From: Nocardia xishanensis NBRC 101358
GTDB lineage: Bacteria > Actinomycetota > Actinomycetes > Mycobacteriales > Mycobacteriaceae
Assembly (NCBI RefSeq): GCF_001613365.1
Contig: NZ_BDCF01000001.1
Location: 372,001-436,000, forward strand
DNA length: 64,000 nucleotides
Direction of reading: 5' to 3'
Made by a program: the position numbers and the translations under genes. This document shows, one piece after another, positions 44,117-54,988 of the stretch. The first letter of the stretch is position 1. Each line of letters begins with the position of its first letter. The notes beneath the pieces were generated by a model. That model searched no databases and was not told where the DNA came from. It saw only the letters and a program-made list of their open reading frames with translations.

Positions 44117-44165
44117 TTTGGGTCCTCCTGGACTGTGTTGGTTCCTGCAGTTGCAGCAGTGCGGG

Positions 44166-44197
44166 GGTCATCCCCGCGAGTGCGGGAATTCGGGGTC
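44166..44197. repeat. REP-like hairpin element between fusA and tuf
   Basis: Contains GGTCATCCCCGCGAGTGCGGG with stem CCCGC/GCGGG. The sequence type is widespread as a bacterial intergenic repeat and resembles a single type I-E CRISPR repeat, but there is only one copy. It may tune the ratio of fusA to tuf transcript. Confidence 0.4.
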
Positions 44198-44250
44198 TTG
44201 CTGACTCCCGGTGAGTTCCGGGGCAAGTGTGCCACCTGCCCCGGAGAGAC

Positions 44251-46353
44251 TTACTCGCCGGTCGCCTTGGCGATGATCTCCTTCGACACGTTGGCCGGAA
44301 CCTCCGCGTACGAATCGAACACCATGGAGTAGTTCGCCCGGCCCTGGGTCTTCGACCGCAGGTCACCGATGTAACCGAACATCTCCGAGAGCGGAACCAG
44401 CGCCTTGACGACACGGGCACCACTGCGTTCCTCCATGGCCTGGATCTGGCCACGGCGGGAGTTCAGGTCGCCGATCACGTCGCCCATGTAATCCTCGGGC
44501 GTGGTGACCTCGACAGCCATCATCGGCTCGAGGATCACCGGACCGGCCTTACGGGCCGCTTCCTTCAGTGCCTGCGCGCCGGCGATCTTGAATGCCATTT
44601 CCGACGAGTCGACGTCGTGGTAGGCACCGTCGAGCAGGGTGACCTTCAGGTTGACCAGCGGGTAGCCAGCGAGCACACCGTACTGCATGGCGTCCTGGGC
44701 ACCGGCGTCGACCGAAGGGATGTATTCCCTCGGCACGCGGCCACCGGTGACCTTGTTCTCGAACTCGTAGTGCGCGCCGTCCTCGCCGACGAACGGCTCG
44801 AGGCCGATGATGACCTTCGCGAACTGGCCCGAACCACCGGTCTGCTTCTTGTGGGTGTATTCGAGCTTCTCGACCGTCTTGGTGATGGTCTCGCGGTAGG
44901 CCACCTGCGGCTTGCCGACGTTCGCCTCGACCTTGAACTCGCGCTTCATGCGGTCGACGAGGATGTCGAGGTGCAGCTCGCCCATACCGCCGATGACGGT
45001 CTGGCCGGTCTCGGCGTCCAGCTTGACCGAGAAGGTCGGGTCCTCTTCCGAGAGGCGCTGGATCGCGGTGCCCAGCTTCTCCTGGTCGGACTTGGTCTTG
45101 GGCTCGATGGAGACCTCGATGACCGGGTCCGGGAAGGTCATGGACTCCAGCACGATCTGGTTCTGCGGATCGCACAGGGTGTCACCGGTGGTGGTGTCCT
45201 TGAGGCCGATGACGGCGTAGATGTGGCCCGCGGAGGCCGCACCCACCGGGTTCTCCTTGTTGGAGTGCATCTGGAACAGCTTGCCCAGACGCTCCTTCTT
45301 GCCCTTGGTCGAGTTGATGACCTGGGCGCCGGAGTCGACCTTGCCCGAGTACACCCGGACGTAGGTCAGCTTGCCGAAGAAGGGGTGCACCGCGATCTTG
45401 AACGCGAGGGCCGCGAACGGCTCGTCGGCGCTCGGCTTGCGGGTCAGCAGCTCCTCTTCCTTGCCGGGCACGTGGCCGGTGGTGGCCTCGACGTCCAGCG
45501 GGGAGGGCAGGTAGTCGATGACCGCGTCGAGCATGGGCTGAACGCCCTTGTTCTTGAACGCGGAACCACAGAGCACCGGGTAGAGCTCGGAGGTCACCGT
45601 CAGCTTGCGGATGGCGCCCTTGATCTCCTCGACCGTGAGCTCCTCGCCGCCGAAGAACTTCTCCAGCAGCGCCTCGTCCGACTCGGCGACGGTCTCGAGC
45701 AGCTCCTGGCGGTACTGCTCGGCCTGCTCCTTCAGATCCTCCGGGATCTCGACGACCTCGTACTGCTCACCGAGCTTGGTCTCACCACGCCACACCTTGG
45801 CGTTGTTCTCGACCAGGTCGACGATGCCCTCGAAGGTGTCCTCCGCGCCGATCGGCAGCTGGATGACCAGGGGCTTGGCGCCGAGGCGCTCCTTGATGGT
45901 CCGCACGGTGAAGTAGAAGTCCGCACCGAGCTTGTCCATCTTGTTGACGAAGCAGATCCGCGGCACGTCGTACTTGTCGGCCTGACGCCACACCTGCTCG
46001 GACTGCGGCTCGACGCCTTCCTTGCCGTCGAACACCGCGACGGCGCCGTCGAGCACGCGCAGCGACCGCTCCACCTCCACGGTGAAGTCGACGTGCCCGG
46101 GGGTGTCGATGATGTTGATCTGGTTGTCGTTCCAGAAGCACGTGGTAGCCGCGGAGGTGATGGTGATACCACGCTCCTGCTCCTGCTCCATCCAGTCCAT
46201 CGTGGCCGCGCCGTCGTGGACCTCACCGATCTTGTAGGTGATACCGGTGTAGAAGAGGATGCGTTCGGTAGTGGTGGTCTTACCGGCATCGATGTGGGCC
46301 ATGATGCCGATGTTTCGGACCTTGTTCAGGTCGGTGAGCACGTCCTGTGCCAC
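44251..46353 (-). CDS. fusA: Elongation factor G
   Basis: 700-residue translocase GTPase. It starts [37 protein letters not shown] and has [17 protein letters not shown] and the five-domain EF-G architecture at full length; it ends with [24 protein letters not shown]. It lies between rpsG and tuf in the standard streptomycin operon order. No truncation or unusual substitution is seen. Confidence 0.98.
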   Translation of the reverse strand: MAQDVLTDLNKVRNIGIMAHIDAGKTTTTERILFYTGITYKIGEVHDGAATMDWMEQEQERGITITSAATTCFWNDNQINIIDTPGHVDFTVEVERSLRVLDGAVAVFDGKEGVEPQSEQVWRQADKYDVPRICFVNKMDKLGADFYFTVRTIKERLGAKPLVIQLPIGAEDTFEGIVDLVENNAKVWRGETKLGEQYEVVEIPEDLKEQAEQYRQELLETVAESDEALLEKFFGGEELTVEEIKGAIRKLTVTSELYPVLCGSAFKNKGVQPMLDAVIDYLPSPLDVEATTGHVPGKEEELLTRKPSADEPFAALAFKIAVHPFFGKLTYVRVYSGKVDSGAQVINSTKGKKERLGKLFQMHSNKENPVGAASAGHIYAVIGLKDTTTGDTLCDPQNQIVLESMTFPDPVIEVSIEPKTKSDQEKLGTAIQRLSEEDPTFSVKLDAETGQTVIGGMGELHLDILVDRMKREFKVEANVGKPQVAYRETITKTVEKLEYTHKKQTGGSGQFAKVIIGLEPFVGEDGAHYEFENKVTGGRVPREYIPSVDAGAQDAMQYGVLAGYPLVNLKVTLLDGAYHDVDSSEMAFKIAGAQALKEAARKAGPVILEPMMAVEVTTPEDYMGDVIGDLNSRRGQIQAMEERSGARVVKALVPLSEMFGYIGDLRSKTQGRANYSMVFDSYAEVPANVSKEIIAKATGE

Positions 46354-46503
46354 GGAAATCTTCCCCGCTCGTAGCTAGTTGGGATCTTCGGGTTCCAGAC
46401 CCTGTCGGGTCATCACTATGTCAACGCCGGGAGGGGCACCGAAGTGCCGCCTCTCGACTGTGAGCCTTCCGGCGCCGACACGGAGCGACGGGCCGGCCGA
46501 CAA

Positions 46504-46974
46504 TCACCAGCGGTAGTGCGCGAACGCCCGGTTCGACTCGGCCATCTTGTGGGTGTCCTCGCGACGCTTCACCGAAGCGCCGAGACCGTTGCTCGCGTCG
46601 AGCAGCTCGTTGGCCAGACGCTCGACCATGGTCTTCTCACGACGCGCACGGGCGAAGTTGACCAGCCAGCGCAGCGCCAGGGTGTTGGCACGGCCGGGAC
46701 GAACCTCGACCGGAACCTGGTAGGTGGCGCCACCGACGCGGCGGGGCTTCACCTCGAGCGACGGCTTGACGTTGTCGAGCGCGCGCTTGAGGGTGACGAC
46801 CGGGTCGGTGCCGGTCTTCTCGCGCGCCTGCTCGAGCGCGCCGTAGACGATGCGCTCTGCGGTCGACTTCTTGCCGTCCAGCAGGATCTTGTTGACCAGC
46901 TGGGTGACCAGCGGCGACCCGTAGACCGGGTCGTTGATCAACGGACGCTTGGGAGCGGGGCCCTTGCGCGGCAT
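46504..46974 (-). CDS. rpsG: 30S ribosomal protein S7
   Basis: 156 residues, the normal length. It starts [20 protein letters not shown] and ends [13 protein letters not shown]; it nucleates assembly of the 16S rRNA 3' domain. The start lies 1 bp after the rpsL stop, so translation is probably coupled. 150 bp separate it from fusA. Confidence 0.98.
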
Positions 46975-46975
46975 A

Positions 46976-47350
46976 TCAGCTCTTCTCCTTCTTCGCGCCG
47001 TAGCGGCTGCGGGCCTGCTTGCGGTTCTTCACACCCTGGGTGTCCAGCGAGCCACGGATGATCTTGTAGCGGACACCGGGGAGGTCCTTCACACGACCGC
47101 CACGAACGAGCACCATCGAGTGCTCCTGGAGGTTGTGGCCCTCGCCGGGGATGTAAGCCGTGACCTCGACCGCGCTGGTCAGGCGAACACGCGCGACCTT
47201 ACGCAGCGCGGAGTTCGGCTTCTTCGGGGTCGTGGTGTACACGCGGGTGCACACGCCACGACGCTGCGGGCTCCCCTTGAGGGCCGCGGTCTTGGTCTTG
47301 GCGACCTTGTCACGGCGACCCTTGCGGACCAGCTGGTTGATGGTTGGCAT
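46976..47350 (-). CDS. rpsL: 30S ribosomal protein S12
   Basis: 124 residues, starting [15 protein letters not shown]. The decoding-centre lysines that change in streptomycin resistance are wild type: [11 protein letters not shown] and [11 protein letters not shown]. It is the first gene of the rpsL-rpsG-fusA-tuf operon, whose promoter should lie in the 353-bp gap to its right. Confidence 0.98.
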
Positions 47351-47703
47351 AGACCGGCTTTCCTTGTTGTCTAACGCGGTGTTTGGACTTCGTGTCTGTG
47401 TTCAATTGGCGGGGCGTGCACGTCGGCCCCTACGTGGTCACGCAGACCCTCGGCCTTCGTTTCCGACGCTCGCACCGCCGTTCATCGAGCATTCACTCGC
47501 ACGTCCAACCACGTTTCTCGCGTCCCGAGGTCGGGCGTGTCGCGCGGCGGACAGAACCCCGATTCCGGGCATGCCGGGGAGGTCGGCCGCTCTCGCTGGC
47601 CTACGTCCTACGCACGAACTTGCCCGCATGCTTCCGGGCACAGCGATCCACGATACTCGCGGCCTTCGCGCAGGGTCAAAGTGGGGTCGTTCTGGGTACC
47701 GTT
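47351..47703. promoter_or_regulatory. rpsL operon leader and promoter region
   Basis: A 353-bp stretch with no supported gene. It should hold the promoter of the ribosomal operon (minus strand) and the 3' end of the DUF3558 pair. I could not fix -35 and -10 boxes with confidence. Confidence 0.4.
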
Positions 47704-48258
47704 TTACCTGGCCAGATTCAAAGTCAGCTCCAGCAATTGCTTGGCCGCGGCGCACGGGTCCGGGTGCGAGGAACCGGGCCGGTAATTGATCCACCAACCC
47801 ACCACGCCGCTGTCGGCCGCGCTCGCGCTGACACCGCACGAGTGCGGGTCGTTGGGCCGTCTCGTCTGCAACGCGCGACTGCTCTGCACCGTCACGCTCT
47901 CCGAGAGATAACCGAGCTTGTCGTTGGTGATCTTCTCGTTGTTCAGCGTGCCGAGCTCGTACCAGTTGAGCGTCACCATGGCCATTCCGCCCGGCGCGTC
48001 GTGGACATCCCACATGCACACGGCGCCGAGGAAGGAACCCTCGACGATCTGGGCCTTACCCACGATCTCACCGATCTTGGTGGCGTCGACGACCTCGCAC
48101 TCGCGCAGCAGCTTGTCGAAATTGGTGTTCGCGGGCTCGCCGGCGCCGACGGGCTCGGGCACGCCGGGGATCGTCTGGCCGCAGCCGGCAGCGGCGACGA
48201 TCGTCAAGGCCAGCGCCGCTGTCGCTCCCGCGACGCGGCGGCGCCACCCGGCCGTCAT
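47704..48258 (-). CDS. DUF3558 lipoprotein (second of pair)
   Basis: 184-residue predicted lipoprotein: basic N-terminus GWRRRV, a hydrophobic signal and the lipobox VAAAGCGQ. The body matches the DUF3558 family found in mycolate actinobacteria, with paired cysteines (LRECEVVD, GAVCMWDV) and a C-terminal DPCAAAKQLLELTLNLAR. Function is unknown; it sits on the outer face of the cytoplasmic membrane. The start overlaps the upstream DUF3558 stop by 4 bp (ATGA), so the two are translationally coupled and probably work together. Confidence 0.85.
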   Translation of the reverse strand: MTAGWRRRVAGATAALALTIVAAAGCGQTIPGVPEPVGAGEPANTNFDKLLRECEVVDATKIGEIVGKAQIVEGSFLGAVCMWDVHDAPGGMAMVTLNWYELGTLNNEKITNDKLGYLSESVTVQSSRALQTRRPNDPHSCGVSASAADSGVVGWWINYRPGSSHPDPCAAAKQLLELTLNLAR

Positions 48259-48791
48259 CCCAGCCTCTGCAAAGTCAGGCCGGCCAGTTGCCGCATCCGG
48301 TCGCAGGGGTTGCCGCTCACCTCGGAGAAGTTCCCGGTGAACGTCGACCACTCGAAGAAGTCGTCGTCCAGTTGCACGGCGAGATCGCACACGCGCCCGC
48401 TCGGATCCAACGCCTGGAACCCGCGCCTGCCGCCCACTTCGATCACCTCCGGTCCACGCCCCTGCAGCGAAACCCACGCCCGCTCGCGGTCGATCGGACT
48501 GCCGCGGTACGACGCGAATGTCACGCTTGGCGAACTGGCCCCGGCGGACTGCCAATTGCAGCCGACCGAGTTACGGAACACTTGCGAGATCCGGCCGAGA
48601 CCGCCGAGGTCACGCACCTCGTCGTCGGTGACGTGACCGCACTCGCCGACGAACGGTCCCAACGCCGCGACCTTGGGCGGTGGGCGCAGCGGCCCGTTGC
48701 CCGAATCCCCTCCGTCACCGCCACCGCATGCGGACAAAAGCATCGAAGCGAGGGCCACCGCCGAAACGCGAACCTTCCAGGAAGGGATCAC
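48255..48791 (-). CDS. DUF3558 lipoprotein (first of pair)
   Basis: 178-residue lipoprotein with lipobox MLLSACGGG after a short signal peptide. The DUF3558 pattern includes GECGHVTDDEVRDLGGL, NSVGCNWQ and the tail NPCDRMRQLAGLTLQRLG. GTG 48791 is chosen because AGAGG precedes it and it gives a normal signal peptide; the open frame to 48884 would place a charged stretch before the signal. It is paired with a paralogue downstream. Confidence 0.85.
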   Translation of the reverse strand: MIPSWKVRVSAVALASMLLSACGGGDGGDSGNGPLRPPPKVAALGPFVGECGHVTDDEVRDLGGLGRISQVFRNSVGCNWQSAGASSPSVTFASYRGSPIDRERAWVSLQGRGPEVIEVGGRRGFQALDPSGRVCDLAVQLDDDFFEWSTFTGNFSEVSGNPCDRMRQLAGLTLQRLG

Positions 48792-48937
48792 GACACCTCT
48801 TTCGACAACGAAACCCGGAAAACGGTCGCCGGTACCCGGGTGCCCGCGCGACGGCGATCCAGCCGGACCACGCTTCGTGAACACACCATGCCGACGACTC
48901 TACCGAGGGGCCGTCCCGAAGGCATGGCGCCGACGGA

Positions 48938-48961
48938 CCGGCGGCGCATCATCGCCGCCGG
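48938..48961 (-). terminator. Terminator hairpin after hpd
   Basis: Perfect 9-bp stem CCGGCGGCG/CGCCGCCGG with a 6-nt loop, about 64 bp past the hpd stop. Confidence 0.7.
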
Positions 48962-49024
48962 CCATCGCATCCGAGCATGCTCGCAATCGTCGAAATACGC
49001 CCGACCAGAGGGTCTTTCGCGGCC

Positions 49025-50206
<1,182 letters not shown>

Positions 50207-50293
50207 TCAAGCAAACGTCCGCCGCCGACCGGTAGGCAACCGCCCCGATTTTCGGTAGACACAGTGGCTCATTCGGCTAGCAAACGGTGCGGG

Positions 50294-50316
50294 ATGCTGG
50301 ACAATTTGAATAGCAT
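50294..50316. promoter_or_regulatory. Lrp/AsnC-type operator between hpd and asnC-like gene
   Basis: A 23-bp dyad of form ATGCTnnnCAAnTTGnnnAGCAT, perfect in the stated positions, with an A/T centre as in Lrp-family sites. It lies 49 bp before the regulator and 91 bp before hpd in the divergent gap. Confidence 0.6.
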
Positions 50317-50364
50317 GGATCGAACAGGCACGCTGCCACGTTCGCGCCCCCACAGGAGGTCGCC

Positions 50365-50889
50365 ATGTCACGCACTCCGGCGAAGCTGGACGAACTCGAC
50401 CTCGCCATTCTGACCGCGATGCACGAGCATCAGAAGGCGGGGATACTCGAGCTCTCCCGGCGCACCCGGGTGGCGCGAGCCACCGTGCAGTCGCGCATCG
50501 GCCGCATGGAGGAGGCGGGCGTGATCGCCTCCTACGACCCGCAGATCGACGTCACCGCAGCGGGTTTCGACGTGCAGGCTTTCGTCACGCTGGAGATCGC
50601 GCAGGGCGCGCTGGACACGGTGGCCGCCGAACTCGCGGCCATCCCAGGCGTGCTGGAGGCGTACGCGACGACCGGTTCGGGAGACGTGCTGTGCCGCATC
50701 GGCGCCGACTCGCACGCCGGGCTGCAATCGGTACTGCTCAGCATCGACCGGACGAGTTCGGTGGATCGCTCGCACAGCGTCATCGTGCTGTCCACAGTGG
50801 TGCCGCGGCGCACTTTGCCGCTGCTACGCACGCTGACGCCGACCGGAAGCAGCAAGGCCCCCGCGTACCGGGAGTCCCACGAGCGCTGA
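50365..50889 (+). CDS. Lrp/AsnC-family transcriptional regulator
   Basis: 174 residues. N-terminal helix-turn-helix (LDLAILTAMHEHQKAGILELSRRTRVARATVQSRIGRMEEAGVI), then a RAM/AsnC ligand domain (AYATTGSGDVLCRIGADSHAGLQSVL). AGGAGG lies 6 nt upstream of the ATG. It is divergent from hpd, so it probably controls tyrosine catabolism. The ligand, perhaps an aromatic amino acid or keto acid, is inferred. Confidence 0.88.
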   Translation: MSRTPAKLDELDLAILTAMHEHQKAGILELSRRTRVARATVQSRIGRMEEAGVIASYDPQIDVTAAGFDVQAFVTLEIAQGALDTVAAELAAIPGVLEAYATTGSGDVLCRIGADSHAGLQSVLLSIDRTSSVDRSHSVIVLSTVVPRRTLPLLRTLTPTGSSKAPAYRESHER

Positions 50890-50900
50890 CGCGCCCAGTT

Positions 50901-52013
50901 TCACGGCCGCAGGTCCGCCCCGACCTCGAGAATCTCCACGCTCGGCCGCTTGTCGCCCTCCAGGAAGGCAAGCAGCGCAAGCGCTTCGGCCTCCACCTCG
51001 GCCCGCTCGGCGGCCGACCACACGCGGCTCGGGCTGACCCGCAATCGCGCGACGCCGGACTGCGGGAAGATCTTGTACAACCCCGCGACGAAGCCGTCCA
51101 GCAGCACCGGGGACACCGCCGTCGCGAAGGCGCGCAGCGTCGGGGTCGCGCCGTCCGGCACGATCCGGCTCCGATCCTGATGCGACAGAACGGCATTGTC
51201 GTACCAGCCGAGCAGCCGGACCGGCGCGGGCAGCTCCGGGTCGGCCAGTTCGGCGTCGGCGAGGTCGTAGAGGACGCGGCCGCGCTCGTCGGTGTAGGTG
51301 CGCAGCCGGTCCCCGAGCGCGTCGACGGCCTTCTTCATCCCGGTCAGCTTCGACCACGCCTGCATGTCCATGGTCGTCGCCGGGCCGAACGCGCGCAGAT
51401 ACCGGACGAGCAGCTCCGCGAGCGGGTAGCCGGGATCGAGCGGCGCGCCCAGCCACGGCTGGACTCGCGACCACACCGGACGGCTGCTGTCCTTCCACTT
51501 CCCGCGCGGCGGCGTCTGCAGGACCGGCAGCTGATACAGCCAGGTCTGCACCACCGCGCCGGGATCCCGGTCCGGCCACAGCGCCGCGGCGCGGGCGCGC
51601 AGCTCAGCGGCCGGCGTCGGCTCGTCACCGAGCGCCTCCTCGCCGCGGGCCCGCACCTCCTCCGGATCGAGGCCGATCATCGCGCCGTAGTTGAAGCCCT
51701 TGCGGAAGGGGATCTTCTCCAGCTCCGGCTGGATGTGCGGCGCGATGCGCAGCGCGTCCGGCGGGGTGACCAGGTGAATCGTGCCGCGCATCAATGTGAT
51801 ACGGACCAGAGAGCGGTCCTCCAGCCCCGCCGACACCGTCTCGGGATCGAAATCCGCGAGGCGGCTCCACAATCCGATGAACGGCGGCGGCACGTCCTGC
51901 GCCTGCAGGCCGACCAGGTGATCGCACATCCGCGGCACTGTCAGCGGCGAACGCTCCAGCAGGTGCTGGCGCTGCAACAAAGTCCGGTTCAACACCCGGT
52001 GGGAAAGCGTCAT
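50901..52013 (-). CDS. Winged-helix DNA-binding domain protein (AlkZ/HTH_42 family)
   Basis: 370-residue protein of the winged-helix family that includes AlkZ/YcaQ interstrand-crosslink glycosylases. Seen: LSHRVLNRTLLQRQHLLER at the N-terminus, DHLVGLQAQDVPPPFIGLWSRL, a QPWLGAPLDPGYPLAELLVRYLRAFGPAT block, and LLGWYDNAVLSHQDRSRI. The family's putative catalytic QxQ motif appears as LQAQD. ATG 52013 begins the conserved region. It lies 22 bp downstream of a quinone reductase on the same strand, probably one transcript. The repair role is inferred from the family. Confidence 0.8.
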   Translation of the reverse strand: MTLSHRVLNRTLLQRQHLLERSPLTVPRMCDHLVGLQAQDVPPPFIGLWSRLADFDPETVSAGLEDRSLVRITLMRGTIHLVTPPDALRIAPHIQPELEKIPFRKGFNYGAMIGLDPEEVRARGEEALGDEPTPAAELRARAAALWPDRDPGAVVQTWLYQLPVLQTPPRGKWKDSSRPVWSRVQPWLGAPLDPGYPLAELLVRYLRAFGPATTMDMQAWSKLTGMKKAVDALGDRLRTYTDERGRVLYDLADAELADPELPAPVRLLGWYDNAVLSHQDRSRIVPDGATPTLRAFATAVSPVLLDGFVAGLYKIFPQSGVARLRVSPSRVWSAAERAEVEAEALALLAFLEGDKRPSVEILEVGADLRP

Positions 52014-52035
52014 GAGAGGACAGCGACCGCCGCGC

Positions 52036-53010
52036 TCAGCGCAGGGTGACGACGACCTTTCCGGTGGCGGTGCGGTTGTCCAGCGAGGCGACGGCCTCGG
52101 CCGCGCGGTCCAGCGGGTAGAGCACCGGCTGCGGCGGCGCGATCTCACCGGCGGCCAGCAGCGGCTCCACCTCGGCCCACTGTTCGGCCAGGTAGCCGGG
52201 ATGGGTCATGACCCACTCGCCCCAGGCCGCGCCGGTCACCTCGACGTTCTTGAGCAGCAGGCGGTTCACCTTCACCGTCGGAATCTCTCCCGCGGTGAAG
52301 CCGACGACCAGCAGCCGCCCGGCCGAGGCCAGCGAGCGGATGCTGTCGGTGAAGCGGTCACCGCCCACCGGGTCCAGCACGATATCGACGCCGCGTCCGC
52401 CGGTCAGCTCCTTCACCGCGGCGAGCCAGCCGTCGGCGAGCACCACGTCGGTGGCGCCGTTGGCCTTCGCGACCTCGGCCTTCTCCGGCGTGCTCACCAC
52501 GGCGATCATCCGGCCCGCGCCCAGCGCCGCCGCCATGCGCAGCGTCGAGGTGCCGATGCCGCCCGCGGCGCCGTGCACGAGCACCGTCTCGCCCTTGGCC
52601 AGCCTGCCGCGGTTGCGCAGGCAGAAGTGCACCGTCAGATCGTTGAACAGGATGCCCGCGCCCGCCTCCAGCGAAATGTTGTCCGGCAGCTTGAACACCA
52701 TCTGCGCGGGCGCCACGGCGACCTCGGCCATGGCATTGCCCAGCAGCGTCAGCGCGACCACCCGGTCGCCGGGCCGCACGTGCGCGTCGGCGGGCGCCTC
52801 GCGCACCACGCCCGCGACCTCGCCGCCCACCACGAACGGCAGCTCCGGCTTCATCTGATACAGCCCGCGGGTCATCAGCACGTCGGGGAACGCGACGCCG
52901 GCCGCGTGCACGTCGATGACCACGCCGCCCGGATACGACGCGGGCTCCGGGATCTCCACGATCTCGATCGCTTCCGGTCCCTCCAGCTTGCTGACCTGGG
53001 CTGCGCGCAT
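52036..53010 (-). CDS. NADPH:quinone oxidoreductase (zinc-free MDR family)
   Basis: 324-residue medium-chain reductase. GroES-like N-terminal half, then the nucleotide motif LVHGAAGGIGTSTLRMAAALGA; no structural or catalytic zinc cysteine cluster is seen, as in quinone reductases. It ends TATGKVVVTLR. ATG 53010 has GGAGAGG 8 nt upstream. It is followed closely by the winged-helix gene. Substrate unknown. Confidence 0.87.
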   Translation of the reverse strand: MRAAQVSKLEGPEAIEIVEIPEPASYPGGVVIDVHAAGVAFPDVLMTRGLYQMKPELPFVVGGEVAGVVREAPADAHVRPGDRVVALTLLGNAMAEVAVAPAQMVFKLPDNISLEAGAGILFNDLTVHFCLRNRGRLAKGETVLVHGAAGGIGTSTLRMAAALGAGRMIAVVSTPEKAEVAKANGATDVVLADGWLAAVKELTGGRGVDIVLDPVGGDRFTDSIRSLASAGRLLVVGFTAGEIPTVKVNRLLLKNVEVTGAAWGEWVMTHPGYLAEQWAEVEPLLAAGEIAPPQPVLYPLDRAAEAVASLDNRTATGKVVVTLR

Positions 53011-53124
53011 GTGCCGACCTCTCCGTCCGTTCGACGACATCGGTCGCCGTCGATGACACCGTGACCAACATAACGATTTTGCTATGCTGGCCGCGACTTT
53101 CAGGTCGGGGAGAAGGGGGTTTTC

Positions 53125-53442
53125 ATGGTCGACGGACCGCAACAGCTGCAGGTGAATCCGCAAGCCCTACAGAAGTTCGCGAACGATCTCGGCGGCGAGG
53201 CGGGCCTGATCCGCGGGCTCGACATCGGCAATGGGTTCGATCCCGCCGTATCGGCGCTGCCGGGCACGAGCTTCGGCAACTCCGCGGGCCACGCCACCGA
53301 CGTGCTCAACAAGTGCTTGCACCGCATCGCCGACCGGCTCGACAAGGTCGCCAACAGCACCCGCACCGCGGCGGGCGCCTACGAGGTCGCCGAGGACGAT
53401 TTCGCGACCCGCCTCCGCACGATCGCGCTCGAACTGCCATGA
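53125..53442 (+). CDS. EspC-like type VII secretion-associated protein
   Basis: 105-residue helical protein of the ESX-1 secretion-associated type. LQVNPQALQKFANDL at the N-terminus, and ALPGTSFGNSAGHATDVLNKCLHRIADRLDKVA followed by AYEVAEDDFATRL match this group of WXG100-related proteins. It overlaps the next gene by 4 bp (ATGA), so the two probably form a partner pair. A purine-rich site GGGGAGAAGG lies upstream. Secretion itself is inferred; no ESX machinery lies in the window. Confidence 0.75.
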   Translation: MVDGPQQLQVNPQALQKFANDLGGEAGLIRGLDIGNGFDPAVSALPGTSFGNSAGHATDVLNKCLHRIADRLDKVANSTRTAAGAYEVAEDDFATRLRTIALELP

Positions 53443-54566
53443 CGCTCACGATCGGAAACGTCGCCGCCTGGGAGCCCGCGCAGGTCGGCACCGCGGGCGC
53501 GAACGCGCGCACACTCTCCGAACAACTCGACGCGGCGGTACGCAAGGGCTCCGACGACACGGCCCGGCTCGGCACCGACAAGGTGTGGTCCGGCGCGGCC
53601 GCCGATGCCGCCAATACCCGGATGGACACCGAGAAGATCCGCTCGGGGGCGGTGAGCAGCGCGCTGCTCGCGCTCGCCACCGCCTTCGAAGCCGAAGTCG
53701 GCAACCTGACCGAAGCCAAATCCAATGTGCTTCGCCTTCGCGACCAAGCCGCCAGTGCCGGTCCCGTCCCCGCCGAGGGCATGGGCCTGATCGCGGGCTT
53801 CACGGTGAACGACAACGGCACCGTCGACGCCACCGCGCGCACCGACGAACTGCTCCGCGACCTCACCGGCCAAGCCGCCGACGATCTGCGCCTTCGCGTC
53901 CGCGCCGACGCCGCGAGCTGGGAAACCCAGATCACCACGGCCCTGCAGACCGCCGAGAACGTGGCGACCGAGGCGCAGCGCAAGGTCGACACCGCCGTCA
54001 CCAAGCTCCAATCGGCGCTCGACGGCCTCGCCGACACCAAACTCGTCCCCCCACCGGCGCCGGCCACCCCGGCCGCCACCACCCCACCCACCACGCAGCG
54101 GCCGAGTAGTCCGCAGTATGTGATGTCGTCGGGTAACGGCGGGCACGGCACCGGCACACCGTCGGGCAGCATGAGTTCGGGCGGCCCGGTCGGGCCCATG
54201 CCGACCGGCGACAAAGCGCAGTGGATCCAGGAAGCGCTGAAGATTCTGCGTGAGATGGGCTACGACACCAGCGATCCCAACCTGGTTGCGGATATCTCGG
54301 AGATCATTCGACGGGAGTCGGGCGACAATCCACACGCATTCAACGGCTGGGATTCGAATGCGGCGGCAGGAATTCCATCCAAGGGCCTGATGCAAACAAT
54401 CGACCCGACTTTCAACGCCTACAAAGCCTCTGGTCACGACGATATTTGGAACCCAGTCGACAATATCGTGGCAGGAGTCCGGTATGCGGTCGACCGCTAC
54501 GGATCCGTGCACAATGTGCCGGGCCTGGTATCACTGCGCGCGGGTGGCGCATACCAGGGCTACTGA
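53439..54566 (+). CDS. WXG-like N-terminus fused to lytic transglycosylase
   Basis: 375 residues in two parts. Residues 1-200 form a long helical region with a VWSGAAAD turn, typical of ESX substrates, then a Pro/Thr/Gly/Ser-rich linker (about 205-260). The C-terminal 110 residues are an SLT lysozyme-like domain: catalytic Glu in IIRRESGDNPHAF, then GIPSKGLMQTIDPTFNAY and NIVAGVRYAVDRYGS. It probably cleaves peptidoglycan after export by a type VII system together with the EspC-like protein. No Sec signal is seen, which supports ESX export. Confidence 0.83.
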   Translation: MTLTIGNVAAWEPAQVGTAGANARTLSEQLDAAVRKGSDDTARLGTDKVWSGAAADAANTRMDTEKIRSGAVSSALLALATAFEAEVGNLTEAKSNVLRLRDQAASAGPVPAEGMGLIAGFTVNDNGTVDATARTDELLRDLTGQAADDLRLRVRADAASWETQITTALQTAENVATEAQRKVDTAVTKLQSALDGLADTKLVPPPAPATPAATTPPTTQRPSSPQYVMSSGNGGHGTGTPSGSMSSGGPVGPMPTGDKAQWIQEALKILREMGYDTSDPNLVADISEIIRRESGDNPHAFNGWDSNAAAGIPSKGLMQTIDPTFNAYKASGHDDIWNPVDNIVAGVRYAVDRYGSVHNVPGLVSLRAGGAYQGY

Positions 54567-54988
54567 TTTCATCTCCCGCCGGAATTCGCGAGCAAGGCGA
54601 ACTGCGAGGCGGCCGTCCGGCGCACGGCCGAGCAGTACGCGGCCCATCGCACCCTGGCGCACCTTGGCCGATCACGGCGATCAGGCGATACCGGCCCGCC
54701 TCCCGTGGATCACGTGGCCCCAACGGTTTCAACCGTGCCTCCCCTCGGTCCTGCACGGGATGTACCGAGGCACGGCCCGGGGCGACACCGTACTTCGGCG
54801 ACCAACGGTGGCCGTGGCCGTTGACCCGGGATAATGGGAAGGTTGGACGTCGTTGTGGGGTGTTGCCAGGTATTCGCGTACCGATGAGTACAGGCGGCTC
54901 GACGCGAGGGTGTGACGTACGCCCCGTAAAGTCGTCTCACAACAGCACGCAAGAAGACGCGGCACAACGTGCAGCGCGAGGAGCACCA
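54567..54988. other. Intergenic stretch without a recognised gene
   Basis: 422 bp between the transglycosylase and the thioesterase-like gene. It contains one 14-bp palindrome, ACGGTTTCAACCGT (54723-54736), and a less GC-rich part near 54830-54900 that may hold the promoter of the downstream gene. I see no tRNA or conserved reading frame. Confidence 0.5.

Noticed and set aside
44166..44197. Sequence resembling a type I-E CRISPR repeat
   Set aside because: There is a single copy, no spacer array and no cas genes. It fits an intergenic REP-like hairpin better.
54446..54988. N-terminal extension of the acyl-ACP thioesterase frame
   Set aside because: It overlaps the transglycosylase and is Arg/Pro-rich. 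GTG 54989 has a good ribosome site and the conserved domain begins right after it.
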